A stretch of DNA of 6,713 nt from Pseudomonas sp. (GCA_003525045.1 DQGF01000167.1:768-7480); one strand, 5' to 3'; numbered from the stretch's first letter, positions 1-6,713 are shown. Notes: generated by a model from the letters alone, not told the origin. Numbers and translations: made by a program.

Positions 1-310
1 AAAGCCGATGGCCCTGGTGTTCCGTGGTTTCCTGGTGAACATCAGCAACCCCAAGGCGCTGGTGTTCATGCTGGCGGTGCTGCCGCAGTTCATCGATCCG
101 CATGCACCGCTGCTGGCTCAATACCTGATCATCGGTGTGACTATGGTCTGCGTTGACCTGATTGTCATGGCCGGTTACACCGGGCTGGCGTCCAAGGTGC
201 TGCGGATGTTGCGCACCCCCAAACAGCAAAAACGTATGAACCGCACATTTGCCGGCCTGTTCATTGGTGCGGCGGCATTCATGGCGACCCTGCGTAAAGC
301 CGCAATGTAG
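1..310 (+). CDS. LysE/RhtB family amino-acid exporter, C-terminal part (5' end outside window)
   Basis: The reading frame is open from base 2, so the gene starts upstream; the ATG at 8 is internal. About 102 residues remain. Near the start is RGFLVNISNPKALVF, which matches the conserved mid-protein 'G...N..NPKA..F' signature of the LysE/RhtB superfamily of inner-membrane exporters (amino acids such as lysine, homoserine or threonine). Hydrophobic stretches follow (LAVLPQF, YLIIGVTMVCVDLIVMAGYTG and the last one, FAGLFIGAAAFMATL), with a basic loop (TPKQQKRMNRT) before the final helix, as is normal for the family's C-terminal half. It ends with TAG at 308-310 and an intrinsic terminator follows 13 bases later. 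The substrate cannot be told from this part. Family assignment is firm; subfamily (RhtB against LysE) is a guess. Confidence 0.88.
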   Translation, partial: KPMALVFRGFLVNISNPKALVFMLAVLPQFIDPHAPLLAQYLIIGVTMVCVDLIVMAGYTGLASKVLRMLRTPKQQKRMNRTFAGLFIGAAAFMATLRKAAM

Positions 311-323
311 AATCGTCAGGCAC

Positions 324-355
324 AAAAAAAGGCGACCTCTGCAGGTCGCCTTTTT
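324..355 (+). terminator. Rho-independent terminator of the LysE-type gene, possibly bidirectional
   Basis: A perfect 8-bp GC-rich stem, GGCGACCT (331-338) with AGGTCGCC (343-350), has a 4-base loop CTGC and is followed by five T (351-355). Seven A (324-330) precede the stem, so five A:T pairs could extend it and the same structure could also stop transcription coming from the right. It lies 13 bases after the stop codon and isolates the exporter gene from the iron permease gene. Confidence 0.93.
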
Positions 356-453
356 CATTTGTGGCCCTCTTATTGGGTGATACCACTCTCTGCCGGAGGC
401 GCAGTACGGGGTGCAATGACGCGTTTCACATAACAAAGCTTGAGTGAATGGCA

Positions 454-482
454 TTGGAAGTGAACAATGTGTTACTTCTTAT
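454..482 (+). promoter_or_regulatory. Weak sigma70-like promoter candidate for the FTR1 fusion gene
   Basis: TTGGAA (454-459, 4 of 6 to TTGACA), a 17-base spacer and TCTTAT (477-482, 4 of 6 to TATAAT) lie just upstream of the permease start. The 145 bases between the terminator and the start codon must hold the promoter, and this is the best spaced pair I see, but the match is poor. Another pair with similar scores (TTGAGT at 440-445 and AACAAT at 463-468) cannot be excluded. Confidence 0.2.
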
Positions 483-484
483 TT

Positions 485-503
485 CCAATTGAGATTCATT
501 GAT
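485..503 (+). promoter_or_regulatory. Weak Fur-box-like sequence over the permease start codon
   Basis: The core ATTGAGATTCATT (488-500) matches 10 of 13 central positions of the Fur consensus AATGATAATCATT, but none of the three flanking positions on each side, giving 10 of 19 overall. The position, overlapping the start of an iron permease gene, is where an iron-responsive repressor would make sense. A score this low also occurs by chance in AT-rich leader DNA, so this is only a candidate. Confidence 0.22.
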
Positions 504-2400
504 GACTGCCCCGTCCCGTTTCCTGGCCTGGCTGGTATTGCCGTTGTTTGCCCTGTGCAGTTTCAATCTGCTGGCCGACACCGTGGAAGGTGCGCCCCAG
601 GCGCTGCATTTGCTCGATTACATTGGCGCGGACTACCCGCAAACCGTGCAAGCGGGCAAGGTCATCGATGAGTCCGAATACCGCGAGCAGCTGGAGTTCA
701 TCAAGGTACTGCAAGGCTTGATTGCTGCGATGCCGGCCAAGCCGGAGAAGACCGGGCTGGAGCAGGGCGTCGCCACGCTGCGTAGCGCCATCGTGGCGCG
801 TCAGGACGGCGCGGATGTCGCCCGTCAGGCACGGCAACTCGGTGCCAAGCTGGCAGTGACCTATGAAGTCAGTCAGGCCCCGATCATTACTCCGGATCCG
901 ACCCGTGGTGCGCCGCTGTACGCTCAGCATTGCTCAGTGTGTCACGGCGACACCGGTGCCGGCGACGGGCCCGCGGGTGTCGGTCTGACGCCGCCACCGG
1001 CCAATCTGCGTGATGCGGCGCGCCTGGATCACCTGAGCCTCTACGCGATCTACAACACCTTGGGCCTGGGTGTCGAAGGCACCGACATGCCAGCCTTCGC
1101 CGATCAGCTGGACGATCGCCAGCGTTGGGACCTGGCGACTTATATCGCCGGCTTCAGCGCTGATCTGGCTGCCGCCAAAGATGCGAAGACCTACAACATC
1201 GCTGATCTGGCGCGTCAGACTCCGGCAGAAGTGCAGGCTGCTGACGGACCTCTAGGGGCGGCGACCTTCCGTGCCCAGCGCGCTCAACCGCCACAGGTCA
1301 AGCGTGGACCGGCGCAGTTGCTCGACTACACCGCCGAGACCCTGGACAAGAGCATCGCGGCTTATCGGGCCGGCGATCATGATCAGGCCTATGACCTGTC
1401 GGTGGCGGCGTACCTGGAAGGCTTCGAACTGGTCGAAAGCTCCCTGGACAACGTCGACGCCAACGTGCGCAAAGACACTGAAAAATCCCTGATGGCCTTC
1501 CGTCAATCGTTGCAGGACGGACTGCCCGTGGCCCAGGCCCAGCTGCGCCTGGACGCGGCCAAGGCCAAATTGAAGGAATCTGCCGGCCTGTTGGGCAGCG
1601 ACGGCTTGAGCTGGTCCCTGAGTTATATCTCCGGCTTGCTGATCCTGCTGCGTGAAGGGCTGGAAGCGATTCTGGTGCTGGCAGCGATCCTCGCGTTCCT
1701 GCGCAATACCGGCCAGCAATCGGCGGTGCGCAGCGTCAACGTCGGCTGGGGCCTGGCATTGTTGGCCGGCCTCGGGACCTGGGCACTGGCGGCGTACGTG
1801 ATCGACGTCAGCGGCTCGCAACGCGAGTTGCTCGAAGGTGCGACGGCGCTGTTTGCCAGCGTCATGGTGCTCTGGCTCGGGGTGTGGATGCACGACCGTC
1901 GCCATGCAGCGGCCTGGCAGGATTACATCAAGAGCAGCCTGGTGGGCGGCGGTGGGCGTTTCGGGTTTGCGACCCTGGCGTTCTTCTCGGTGTATCGCGA
2001 ACTGTTCGAAGTGATCCTGTTCTATGAAACCCTGTGGTTGCAGGCGGGACCTGCGGGTCATAACGCGGTGCTGGCCGGTGGTGCGACGGCACTGGTGTTG
2101 CTGGTGGGTCTGGCCTGGGTAATCCTGCGCGGCTCGGCGAAACTGCCGCTGTCGTTATTCTTCAGCATCAACGCCGGTCTGCTGTGTGCGCTGTCGGTGG
2201 TGTTTGCCGGGCACGGCGTGAAGGCGTTGCAGGAAGCCGGAATCTTCGGCACACGGCCGGTGCCGTTCTTTGATTTTGACTGGTTGGGGATTCATGCTGA
2301 TGCGTATTCGCTGACAGCGCAGGTGGTGGCGATCGTGGCGATCATCGTGCTTTATAGTCGTAGCCGGATGGCCGAGAAGCGGCGGGTGCAGGTTTCTTAA
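502..2400 (+). CDS. Cytochrome c / FTR1 family iron permease fusion protein
   Basis: Predicted high-affinity iron importer of the inner membrane, 632 residues. Residues 1-25 look like a signal peptide (hydrophobic core, likely cut after LLA). A periplasmic cytochrome c domain follows: haem-binding CSVCH at 144-148, GDGPAGVGLTPPPANL after it, and Met196 in TDMPAF as probable axial ligand. Residues about 260-365 form a helix-rich acidic linker (AYLEGFELVE). The FTR1 domain begins near 370 with about seven membrane helices and both REXXE iron-binding motifs: REGLE (384-388) and RELFE (499-503). FTR1 proteins normally work with a partner that oxidises ferrous iron (a multicopper oxidase in yeast; EfeO/EfeB or FtrA/FtrB/FtrD in bacteria); none is encoded next to it here, so the fused cytochrome may handle the electron (inference). 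I chose ATG 502 over TTG 499, one codon earlier. The Shine-Dalgarno is weak (TTGAG at 489-493). Family calls are firm; the mechanism is not shown. Confidence 0.93.
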   Translation: MTAPSRFLAWLVLPLFALCSFNLLADTVEGAPQALHLLDYIGADYPQTVQAGKVIDESEYREQLEFIKVLQGLIAAMPAKPEKTGLEQGVATLRSAIVARQDGADVARQARQLGAKLAVTYEVSQAPIITPDPTRGAPLYAQHCSVCHGDTGAGDGPAGVGLTPPPANLRDAARLDHLSLYAIYNTLGLGVEGTDMPAFADQLDDRQRWDLATYIAGFSADLAAAKDAKTYNIADLARQTPAEVQAADGPLGAATFRAQRAQPPQVKRGPAQLLDYTAETLDKSIAAYRAGDHDQAYDLSVAAYLEGFELVESSLDNVDANVRKDTEKSLMAFRQSLQDGLPVAQAQLRLDAAKAKLKESAGLLGSDGLSWSLSYISGLLILLREGLEAILVLAAILAFLRNTGQQSAVRSVNVGWGLALLAGLGTWALAAYVIDVSGSQRELLEGATALFASVMVLWLGVWMHDRRHAAAWQDYIKSSLVGGGGRFGFATLAFFSVYRELFEVILFYETLWLQAGPAGHNAVLAGGATALVLLVGLAWVILRGSAKLPLSLFFSINAGLLCALSVVFAGHGVKALQEAGIFGTRPVPFFDFDWLGIHADAYSLTAQVVAIVAIIVLYSRSRMAEKRRVQVS

Positions 2401-2421
2401 ACGGCATTCGCTTCGCTCACA

Positions 2422-2504
2422 TTCGCGGGCAAGCCTCGCTCCTACAGGTTTTGTGGTGACACATGTGCCACGCTGACCTTGTAGGAGCGAGGCTTGCCCG
2501 CGAA
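2422..2504. repeat. REP doublet (REPIN), perfect 25-bp inverted arms
   Basis: The left arm, TTCGCGGGCAAGCCTCGCTC plus CTACA (2422-2446), is the exact reverse complement of 2480-2504, with a 33-base spacer. Each arm can also form its own small hairpin around GGC-TT-GCC. This is the Pseudomonas REP type, palindromic elements moved in trans by RAYT (REP-associated tyrosine) transposases encoded elsewhere. It starts 22 bases after the permease stop and ends just before the yaiI ribosome binding site, so a transcript reading through would carry a very stable hairpin between the two genes. It may protect the upstream mRNA end or reduce read-through (inference). Confidence 0.9.
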
Positions 2505-2525
2505 GCTTTTAAGGGAGGAAAAATG

Positions 2526-2981
2526 ATGCGTGTCTGGATCGATGCCGACGCCTGCCCCCGGGCAGCGAAGGATCTGGTGGTGAAGTTCGCCCTCAAGCGT
2601 CAGTTCGAAGTGGTGCTGGTGGCCGGACAGCCGCAGATCAAGCCGGGCCTCGCGCTGGTGAAGCTGATCGTGGTGCCCAGTGGCCCGGATGCGGCCGATG
2701 ACTACCTGGTGGAACACGCGGTCCCGGGTGAGCTGGTGATCTGCAGCGATGTGCCGCTGGCGGATCGGCTGGTGAAGAAGGGCGTTGCAGCGCTGGATCC
2801 ACGGGGCAAGGAGTTCGATGCGCAGAACATGGGCGATCGATTGGCGGTGCGCAATCTGTTTACCGATCTGCGCGAGCAAGGGCAGATGAGCGGCGGACCG
2901 GCGCCGTTTGGCGAGCGCGAGAAACAGGCGTTTGCCAATGCGCTGGACCGGATCCTCACCCGGCTTTCCCGCAAATCCTGA
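2526..2981 (+). CDS. yaiI: YaiI/YqxD family protein (DUF188, UPF0178; PIN-like fold)
   Basis: A small cytoplasmic protein of 151 residues, the usual length for this widespread family of unknown function. It opens with the family signature RVWIDADACP (Asp6, Asp8, Cys10) and has ICSDVPLADRLVKKG with Asp75 and Asp80, then LDPRGKEFD and the C-terminal block GEREKQAFANALDRIL. The spread of acidic residues fits a PIN-like, metal-binding nuclease fold, but no activity is established that I know of. ATG 2526 is preferred: GGAGG at 2514-2518 lies 7 bases upstream and homologues begin MRxWIDADACP. ATG 2523 is only 4 bases from that site but possible. An in-frame ATG at 2463 would translate through the REP arm and is rejected. 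It may be partly read from the permease promoter across the REPIN. Confidence 0.92.
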   Translation: MRVWIDADACPRAAKDLVVKFALKRQFEVVLVAGQPQIKPGLALVKLIVVPSGPDAADDYLVEHAVPGELVICSDVPLADRLVKKGVAALDPRGKEFDAQNMGDRLAVRNLFTDLREQGQMSGGPAPFGEREKQAFANALDRILTRLSRKS

Positions 2982-2997
2982 ACTTTGCTCGGATCAA

Positions 2998-3087
2998 TGT
3001 GGGAGCGGGCTTGCTCGCGAAAGCGGTGTGTCAGACAACATAGATGTTGAATGTTAGACCGCATTCGCGAGCAAGCTCGCTCCTACA
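2998..3087. repeat. Second REP doublet (REPIN) between convergent genes
   Basis: Arms of 29 bases (2998-3026 and 3059-3087) are inverted copies with three mismatches; two of these become G·U pairs in RNA on the plus strand, leaving one A/A clash. The arm core is GCTTGCTCGCGAA, a different subtype from the REPIN at 2422-2504 (GGCTTGCCCGCGAA). The 32-base spacer holds its own perfect dyad, CAACAT-AG-ATGTTG (3036-3049). It fills the gap between the ends of yaiI (17 bases away) and elbB (11 bases away) and is the only obvious structure that could end both transcripts, although neither side has a T run. Confidence 0.88.
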
Positions 3088-3097
3088 GGGGGGCGTA

Positions 3098-3766
3098 TCA
3101 GGCGTCGTTTTCGTGGGTCAGTTCGAGCACGCGGTCGACCAGCTTGTTGATGCCTGAAGCCGCTTCACTGATGCTCTGCGCCAGCATGTACGCCGGGGTG
3201 CTCACCAGCTTGCGCGCCTTGTCTTCCACGATTTCAGTCACCGCGCAGTCTGTATGGGTGGCGCCCATCTTGTTCATGGCGGCGGCAGTGTCGGCGTCGT
3301 TGCCGATGGTGCAGGTCACGCCAGGCCCATAAATCTTCGCCGCCAGCGCGGGCGAGATGCAGATCAAGCCAACCGGTTTACCGGCCTCGGCAAAGGCTTC
3401 AGCCAGCGCCAGGACTTCCGGCTGCACGCTGCAGCCGGCGCCTTCGATGGCAAAATTGGAGAGGTTCTTGGCCGCTCCGAAACCGCCAGGAACGATCAGC
3501 GCATCGAATTCTTCAACGTCCGCTTCGCGGATATCCTTGATGTTGCCCCGAGCGATTCGCGCCGACTCCACCAGGACATTGCGCGACTCGGGCATTTCTT
3601 CGCCTGTCAGGTGATTGATCACATGCAACTGCGCGATATTCGGGGCGAAACACTGCACCTGGGCGCCACGCTGGTCGAGGCGCAGCAGGGTAATCACGCT
3701 TTCGTGGATCTCGGCGCCGTCGTATACGCCACAGCCGGAAAGGATCACTGCAATTTTTTTGCTCAT
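3098..3766 (-). CDS. elbB: Isoprenoid biosynthesis glyoxalase ElbB (DJ-1/PfpI superfamily)
   Basis: A soluble protein of 222 residues; E. coli ElbB is about 217. The start MSKKIAVILSGCGVYDGAEIH is the ElbB hallmark, with Cys12, Asp16 and Glu19 in the GCGVYDGAEI loop. VPGGFGAAKNLSNFA (92-106) is the conserved glycine-rich segment, and GLICISPA places the candidate nucleophile Cys136 at the sharp turn typical of DJ-1/PfpI proteins. Family members have been linked to isoprenoid and lycopene yield in E. coli and to weak glyoxalase (methylglyoxal to lactate) activity; the true physiological role is unsettled. The start is supported by GGAG (3775-3778) eight bases before the ATG. Codons 3-5 contain seven A in a row. 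It stands alone on the minus strand, convergent with yaiI and divergent from the hydroxylase gene, and is probably a single-gene unit. Confidence 0.95.
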   Translation of the reverse strand: MSKKIAVILSGCGVYDGAEIHESVITLLRLDQRGAQVQCFAPNIAQLHVINHLTGEEMPESRNVLVESARIARGNIKDIREADVEEFDALIVPGGFGAAKNLSNFAIEGAGCSVQPEVLALAEAFAEAGKPVGLICISPALAAKIYGPGVTCTIGNDADTAAAMNKMGATHTDCAVTEIVEDKARKLVSTPAYMLAQSISEAASGINKLVDRVLELTHENDA

Positions 3767-3816
3767 GGGCTTTTCTCCAGATTCATGGCGTTAAATGTCC
3801 ACTAATTTGTCACTCG

Positions 3817-3845
3817 TTGCCATAGGGTTAATTCGCAGCTACACA
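3817..3845 (+). promoter_or_regulatory. Tentative sigma70 promoter for the hydroxylase gene
   Basis: TTGCCA (3817-3822, 5 of 6 to TTGACA), a 17-base spacer and TACACA (3840-3845, only 3 of 6 to TATAAT) lie in the 115-base gap between the divergent elbB and hydroxylase genes, 37 bases before the hydroxylase ATG. The -35 is good and the -10 is poor. A short dyad, AGGA-TCTG-TCCT (3847-3858), follows directly. I could not find a convincing promoter on the other strand for elbB in the same gap. Confidence 0.22.
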
Positions 3846-3881
3846 TAGGATCTGTCCTCAAGACTCCGATCAGGGCGCGTC

Positions 3882-5117
3882 ATGGACTTCATTCTGTATG
3901 CGGTGCCGTTTTTCTTTGTGCTGATTGCCGTCGAATGGCTGGCCGACCGTTGGCGCGGGGTGAGCAATTATCGGGTGGCAGACGCGATCAACAGCATCAG
4001 CACCGGCGTGCTGTCGACCACTACCGGCCTGTTGACCAAAGGCGTGGGGCTGGTGACCTATGCGTTTGCCCTCGATCATCTGGCGCTGTTCGAACTGTCG
4101 GCCGACAGTGTGTGGGTCTGGTTGTTCGCCTTCGTCCTTTACGATTTCTGCTACTACTGGCTGCATCGCTTGGGGCACGAGCGAAACATCCTCTGGGCGG
4201 CGCATTCGGTGCATCACCAGAGCGAGGACTACAACCTCTCCACGGCCCTGCGCCAGACCAGCACCGGATTCCTGCTGAGCTGGATCTTCTACCTGCCCAT
4301 GGCCGTGCTCGGCGTGCCGCTGCTGGTGTTCGTCAGCGTCGCCGCGCTGAACCTGCTGTATCAATTCTGGGTGCATACACGGCACATTCCCAAGCTCGGC
4401 TGGTTCGAGTGGTTCTTCGTCACGCCGTCCAATCATCGGGCTCACCATGCACAGAACGCTCTCTACATGGATCGCAACTACGGCGGGGTGTTCATTATTT
4501 GGGACCGTCTATTTGGCTCGTTTCAGGAAGAGGACGACAACGAGCCGGTGATTTTCGGCGTGACCACGCCGCTGGCGAGCTGGAATCCGTTGTGGGCGAA
4601 CGTACAGTTCTACGTGCAATTGTGGGATGACGCACGGCGAGCGGGGAGCTGGTGGGACAAGCTGCGGATCTGGTTCATGCGCACCGGTTGGCGGCCGGCG
4701 GATGTGGCAGCGAAGTACCCCATGAACAAACCGGACTTGAGTCAGTTCCGCAAATTCGAGGTGCCGTTGGACGGGCGCCAACAGCTTTATGTGGCATTGC
4801 AGTTTTGCGTCTACATCGCCCTCGGCAGTTACTTGATGAACCTGGAACAGAGTCTGCCGACCGCGGCCCTGGTGCTCGGCTGGAGTGCCGTGGCGCTGGG
4901 TTTGTTCGTGTTGGGCGTGGCCCTGGAGAATCGCTCGTGGGCGTTGAAGCTGGAGCTGCTGCGGCTGGCGTCGAACCTGCCGCTGGTATGGCTGGCGCCG
5001 CTGGTCGGGCTGTGGCCGGCCAGCGCAGTGGGGTGGGTGGGGCTGCTCAGTTACAGCCTGCTCAGCGGTATCGGTCTCTACTGTTGCAGAAACCGTTTCA
5101 CTCGACTGGCGTCGTAG
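3882..5117 (+). CDS. Sterol desaturase / fatty acid hydroxylase superfamily membrane protein
   Basis: Predicted integral-membrane di-iron oxygenase of 411 residues. All histidine boxes are present: HRLGH (His95, His99), HSVHH (His108, His111, His112) and HRAHH (His185, His188, His189), with His165 and His168 in HTRH. Helices flank the boxes, and a further hydrophobic C-terminal part (about 300-405) carries some four more helices. The blocks NLSTALRQTS, GWFEWFFVTPSNHRAHH and MDRNYGGVFIIWDRLFGSF resemble the alkylglycerol monooxygenase-like branch more than true sterol enzymes, so the substrate is probably a membrane lipid chain or ether lipid (inference). As an iron enzyme it hydroxylates or desaturates using O2 and needs electrons from an unlinked donor. 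ATG 3882 has a modest ribosome site, CAGGG at 3871-3875. Its last 20 bases overlap the end of the convergent DedA gene. Superfamily firm, substrate unknown. Confidence 0.92.
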   Translation: MDFILYAVPFFFVLIAVEWLADRWRGVSNYRVADAINSISTGVLSTTTGLLTKGVGLVTYAFALDHLALFELSADSVWVWLFAFVLYDFCYYWLHRLGHERNILWAAHSVHHQSEDYNLSTALRQTSTGFLLSWIFYLPMAVLGVPLLVFVSVAALNLLYQFWVHTRHIPKLGWFEWFFVTPSNHRAHHAQNALYMDRNYGGVFIIWDRLFGSFQEEDDNEPVIFGVTTPLASWNPLWANVQFYVQLWDDARRAGSWWDKLRIWFMRTGWRPADVAAKYPMNKPDLSQFRKFEVPLDGRQQLYVALQFCVYIALGSYLMNLEQSLPTAALVLGWSAVALGLFVLGVALENRSWALKLELLRLASNLPLVWLAPLVGLWPASAVGWVGLLSYSLLSGIGLYCCRNRFTRLAS

Positions 5118-5730
5118 GACCGTTGGCTTTGGCTTGTTCGGCTTTCAGGGCTTGCTCGTCGGCGTAGATCTTCTTCGCCAAGCGGGCATTCTTGAATCGC
5201 CGGCGCAGCCACAGGCAAAAGCCCACCACTAGCAGGGCGCCGAGCACCCACAGCTCGTACTTCTTGACGCTGCCGAGCATGCCTTCGAGCACCGCGCCGA
5301 AGTGATAGGCAGCGGTAGCCAGGGCTGCGGCCCAGATCGCTGCACCAATCCCGTTGAGCAGCAGATAACGTCCCGGCGGATAACCCGACAGGCCGATCGC
5401 CACCGGCATCACCGTTCGCAGGCCATAGACAAAGCGGAAGCTCAACACCCAGATGTCCGGGTGCCTGCGGATATGTTCCAGCGCCCGGTCACCCATCAAC
5501 TGCCACCGCGGTTTGCGTGCCAGTAACTTGCGGCCGTGCTTGCGCCCCAGGAAATACCACAGCTGATCACCGGCATAGCTGCCGAGGAATGCCACGATCA
5601 TCACCACTTTGAGGTCCATGTATCCACGAAACGCGAGGAAGCCTGCGAGCACCAAAATGGTTTCGCCTTCGAAGAACGTGCCGAGAAAGAGGGCGAAGTA
5701 GCCGAATTCCTGAAGAAATTGTTGGAGCAT
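5098..5730 (-). CDS. DedA family inner-membrane protein
   Basis: A 210-residue membrane protein of the DedA (SNARE-associated/VTT) family; members help keep membrane potential and envelope integrity, and some act as lipid-carrier or phospholipid flippases. Visible features: GTFFEGETILVLAGFLAFRG near the N-terminus with Glu21 and Glu23; GSYAGDQLWYFLGRKHGR (50-67) with Asp55; and FRFVYGLRTVMPVAIGLSG with Arg99 and Arg105, a pair spaced six apart like the essential arginines of E. coli YqjA/YghB. Hydrophobic helices near 130-148 and 160-176 precede a charged cytoplasmic tail (RRRFKNARLAKK and onward) rich in Lys, Glu and Ala. The acidic motif lacks the usual Pro before Glu and is shorter than in YqjA. 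ATG 5730 is the only usable start in an otherwise open frame, but I see no clear Shine-Dalgarno in front of it. The 3' end overlaps the hydroxylase gene by 20 bases. Confidence 0.93.
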   Translation of the reverse strand: MLQQFLQEFGYFALFLGTFFEGETILVLAGFLAFRGYMDLKVVMIVAFLGSYAGDQLWYFLGRKHGRKLLARKPRWQLMGDRALEHIRRHPDIWVLSFRFVYGLRTVMPVAIGLSGYPPGRYLLLNGIGAAIWAAALATAAYHFGAVLEGMLGSVKKYELWVLGALLVVGFCLWLRRRFKNARLAKKIYADEQALKAEQAKANGPTTPVE

Positions 5731-5811
5731 TGTCTGGATGCTGGCGAAATGAACGCGCAGCCTAACCCTTCGTGCACATTCATGAAAGTGTCCAAATGTG
5801 TCTCGACGTGA

Positions 5812-6713
<902 letters not shown>

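Noticed and set aside
499..501. TTG at 499 as the start of the permease.
   Set aside because: It is one codon before ATG 502, adds nothing to the signal peptide, and the weak TTGAG ribosome site is better spaced for 502.
1252..2061. Long 269-codon open frame on the minus strand inside the permease gene.
   Set aside because: It is opposite a clearly conserved cytochrome c/FTR1 gene, is rich in Gln, His and Arg as expected of antisense frames in GC-rich DNA, and shows no recognisable domain.
2463..2525. Upstream in-frame ATG at 2463 that would lengthen the YaiI protein by about 21 residues.
   Set aside because: The added peptide (LVGARLAREAFK) is just the translated REP arm, a common annotation artefact in Pseudomonas. 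The strong GGAGG at 2514-2518 and the family start MRxWIDADACP support 2526 (or 2523).
2401..3100. Possible CRISPR array, because similar palindromic repeats recur.
   Set aside because: There are only two doublets of inverted REP arms, with unequal spacing, a gene between them and different subtypes; this is REPIN structure, not direct repeats with spacers.
3254..3805. 183-codon plus-strand open frame opposite elbB.
   Set aside because: ElbB on the minus strand has its full set of motifs, a good ribosome site and the usual length. The plus-strand frame looks like a shadow.
3870..4448. 192-codon minus-strand open frame across the start of the hydroxylase gene.
   Set aside because: It lies opposite the histidine-box gene, has low-complexity Gln/His/Glu-rich composition and no family signature.

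Overview
The window looks like ordinary chromosome of a Pseudomonas species, most likely of the P. fluorescens group. Three things point there: high-GC codon use throughout, a HemB sequence that matches what I remember of P. aeruginosa HemB almost residue for residue, and two intergenic repeats of the 'GTAGGAGCGAG.CTTGC.CGCGAA' REP type common in fluorescent pseudomonads. I see no insertion sequence, phage gene, CRISPR array, tRNA or rRNA, and no gene-free stretch over about 210 bases.

Layout from left to right. (1) The 3' end of a LysE/RhtB-type exporter gene, closed by a strong intrinsic terminator. (2) A 632-residue fusion of a secreted cytochrome c domain and an FTR1 iron permease. (3) A perfect REP doublet (REPIN), then a YaiI/YqxD (DUF188) PIN-like gene with a good ribosome binding site. 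(4) A second, different REP doublet between the converging ends of yaiI and elbB; elbB is on the minus strand and encodes a DJ-1/PfpI-fold glyoxalase. (5) Divergent from elbB, a sterol desaturase / fatty acid hydroxylase family membrane enzyme with all its histidine boxes. Its last 20 bases overlap the end of a convergent DedA membrane protein gene. (6) Divergent from the DedA gene, hemB (porphobilinogen synthase) starting with GTG; the window ends one codon before its Schiff-base lysine.

The genes are mostly single units in alternating directions, so little of this is one operon. The thematic link is iron and haem: FTR1 brings iron in, its fused cytochrome domain needs haem, and HemB makes the haem precursor. 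The other genes are envelope or housekeeping functions.

The most interesting signal is upstream of hemB. A Pho-box-like direct repeat (CTGTAAT-N4-TCGTCAT) lies exactly 10 nt before a TATAAC -10 element, which is the layout of a PhoB-activated promoter. As I recall, the next gene after hemB in pseudomonads is ppk (polyphosphate kinase), so a phosphate-starvation promoter here could serve both genes. I found no convincing wholly new multi-gene system; the other findings are smaller.
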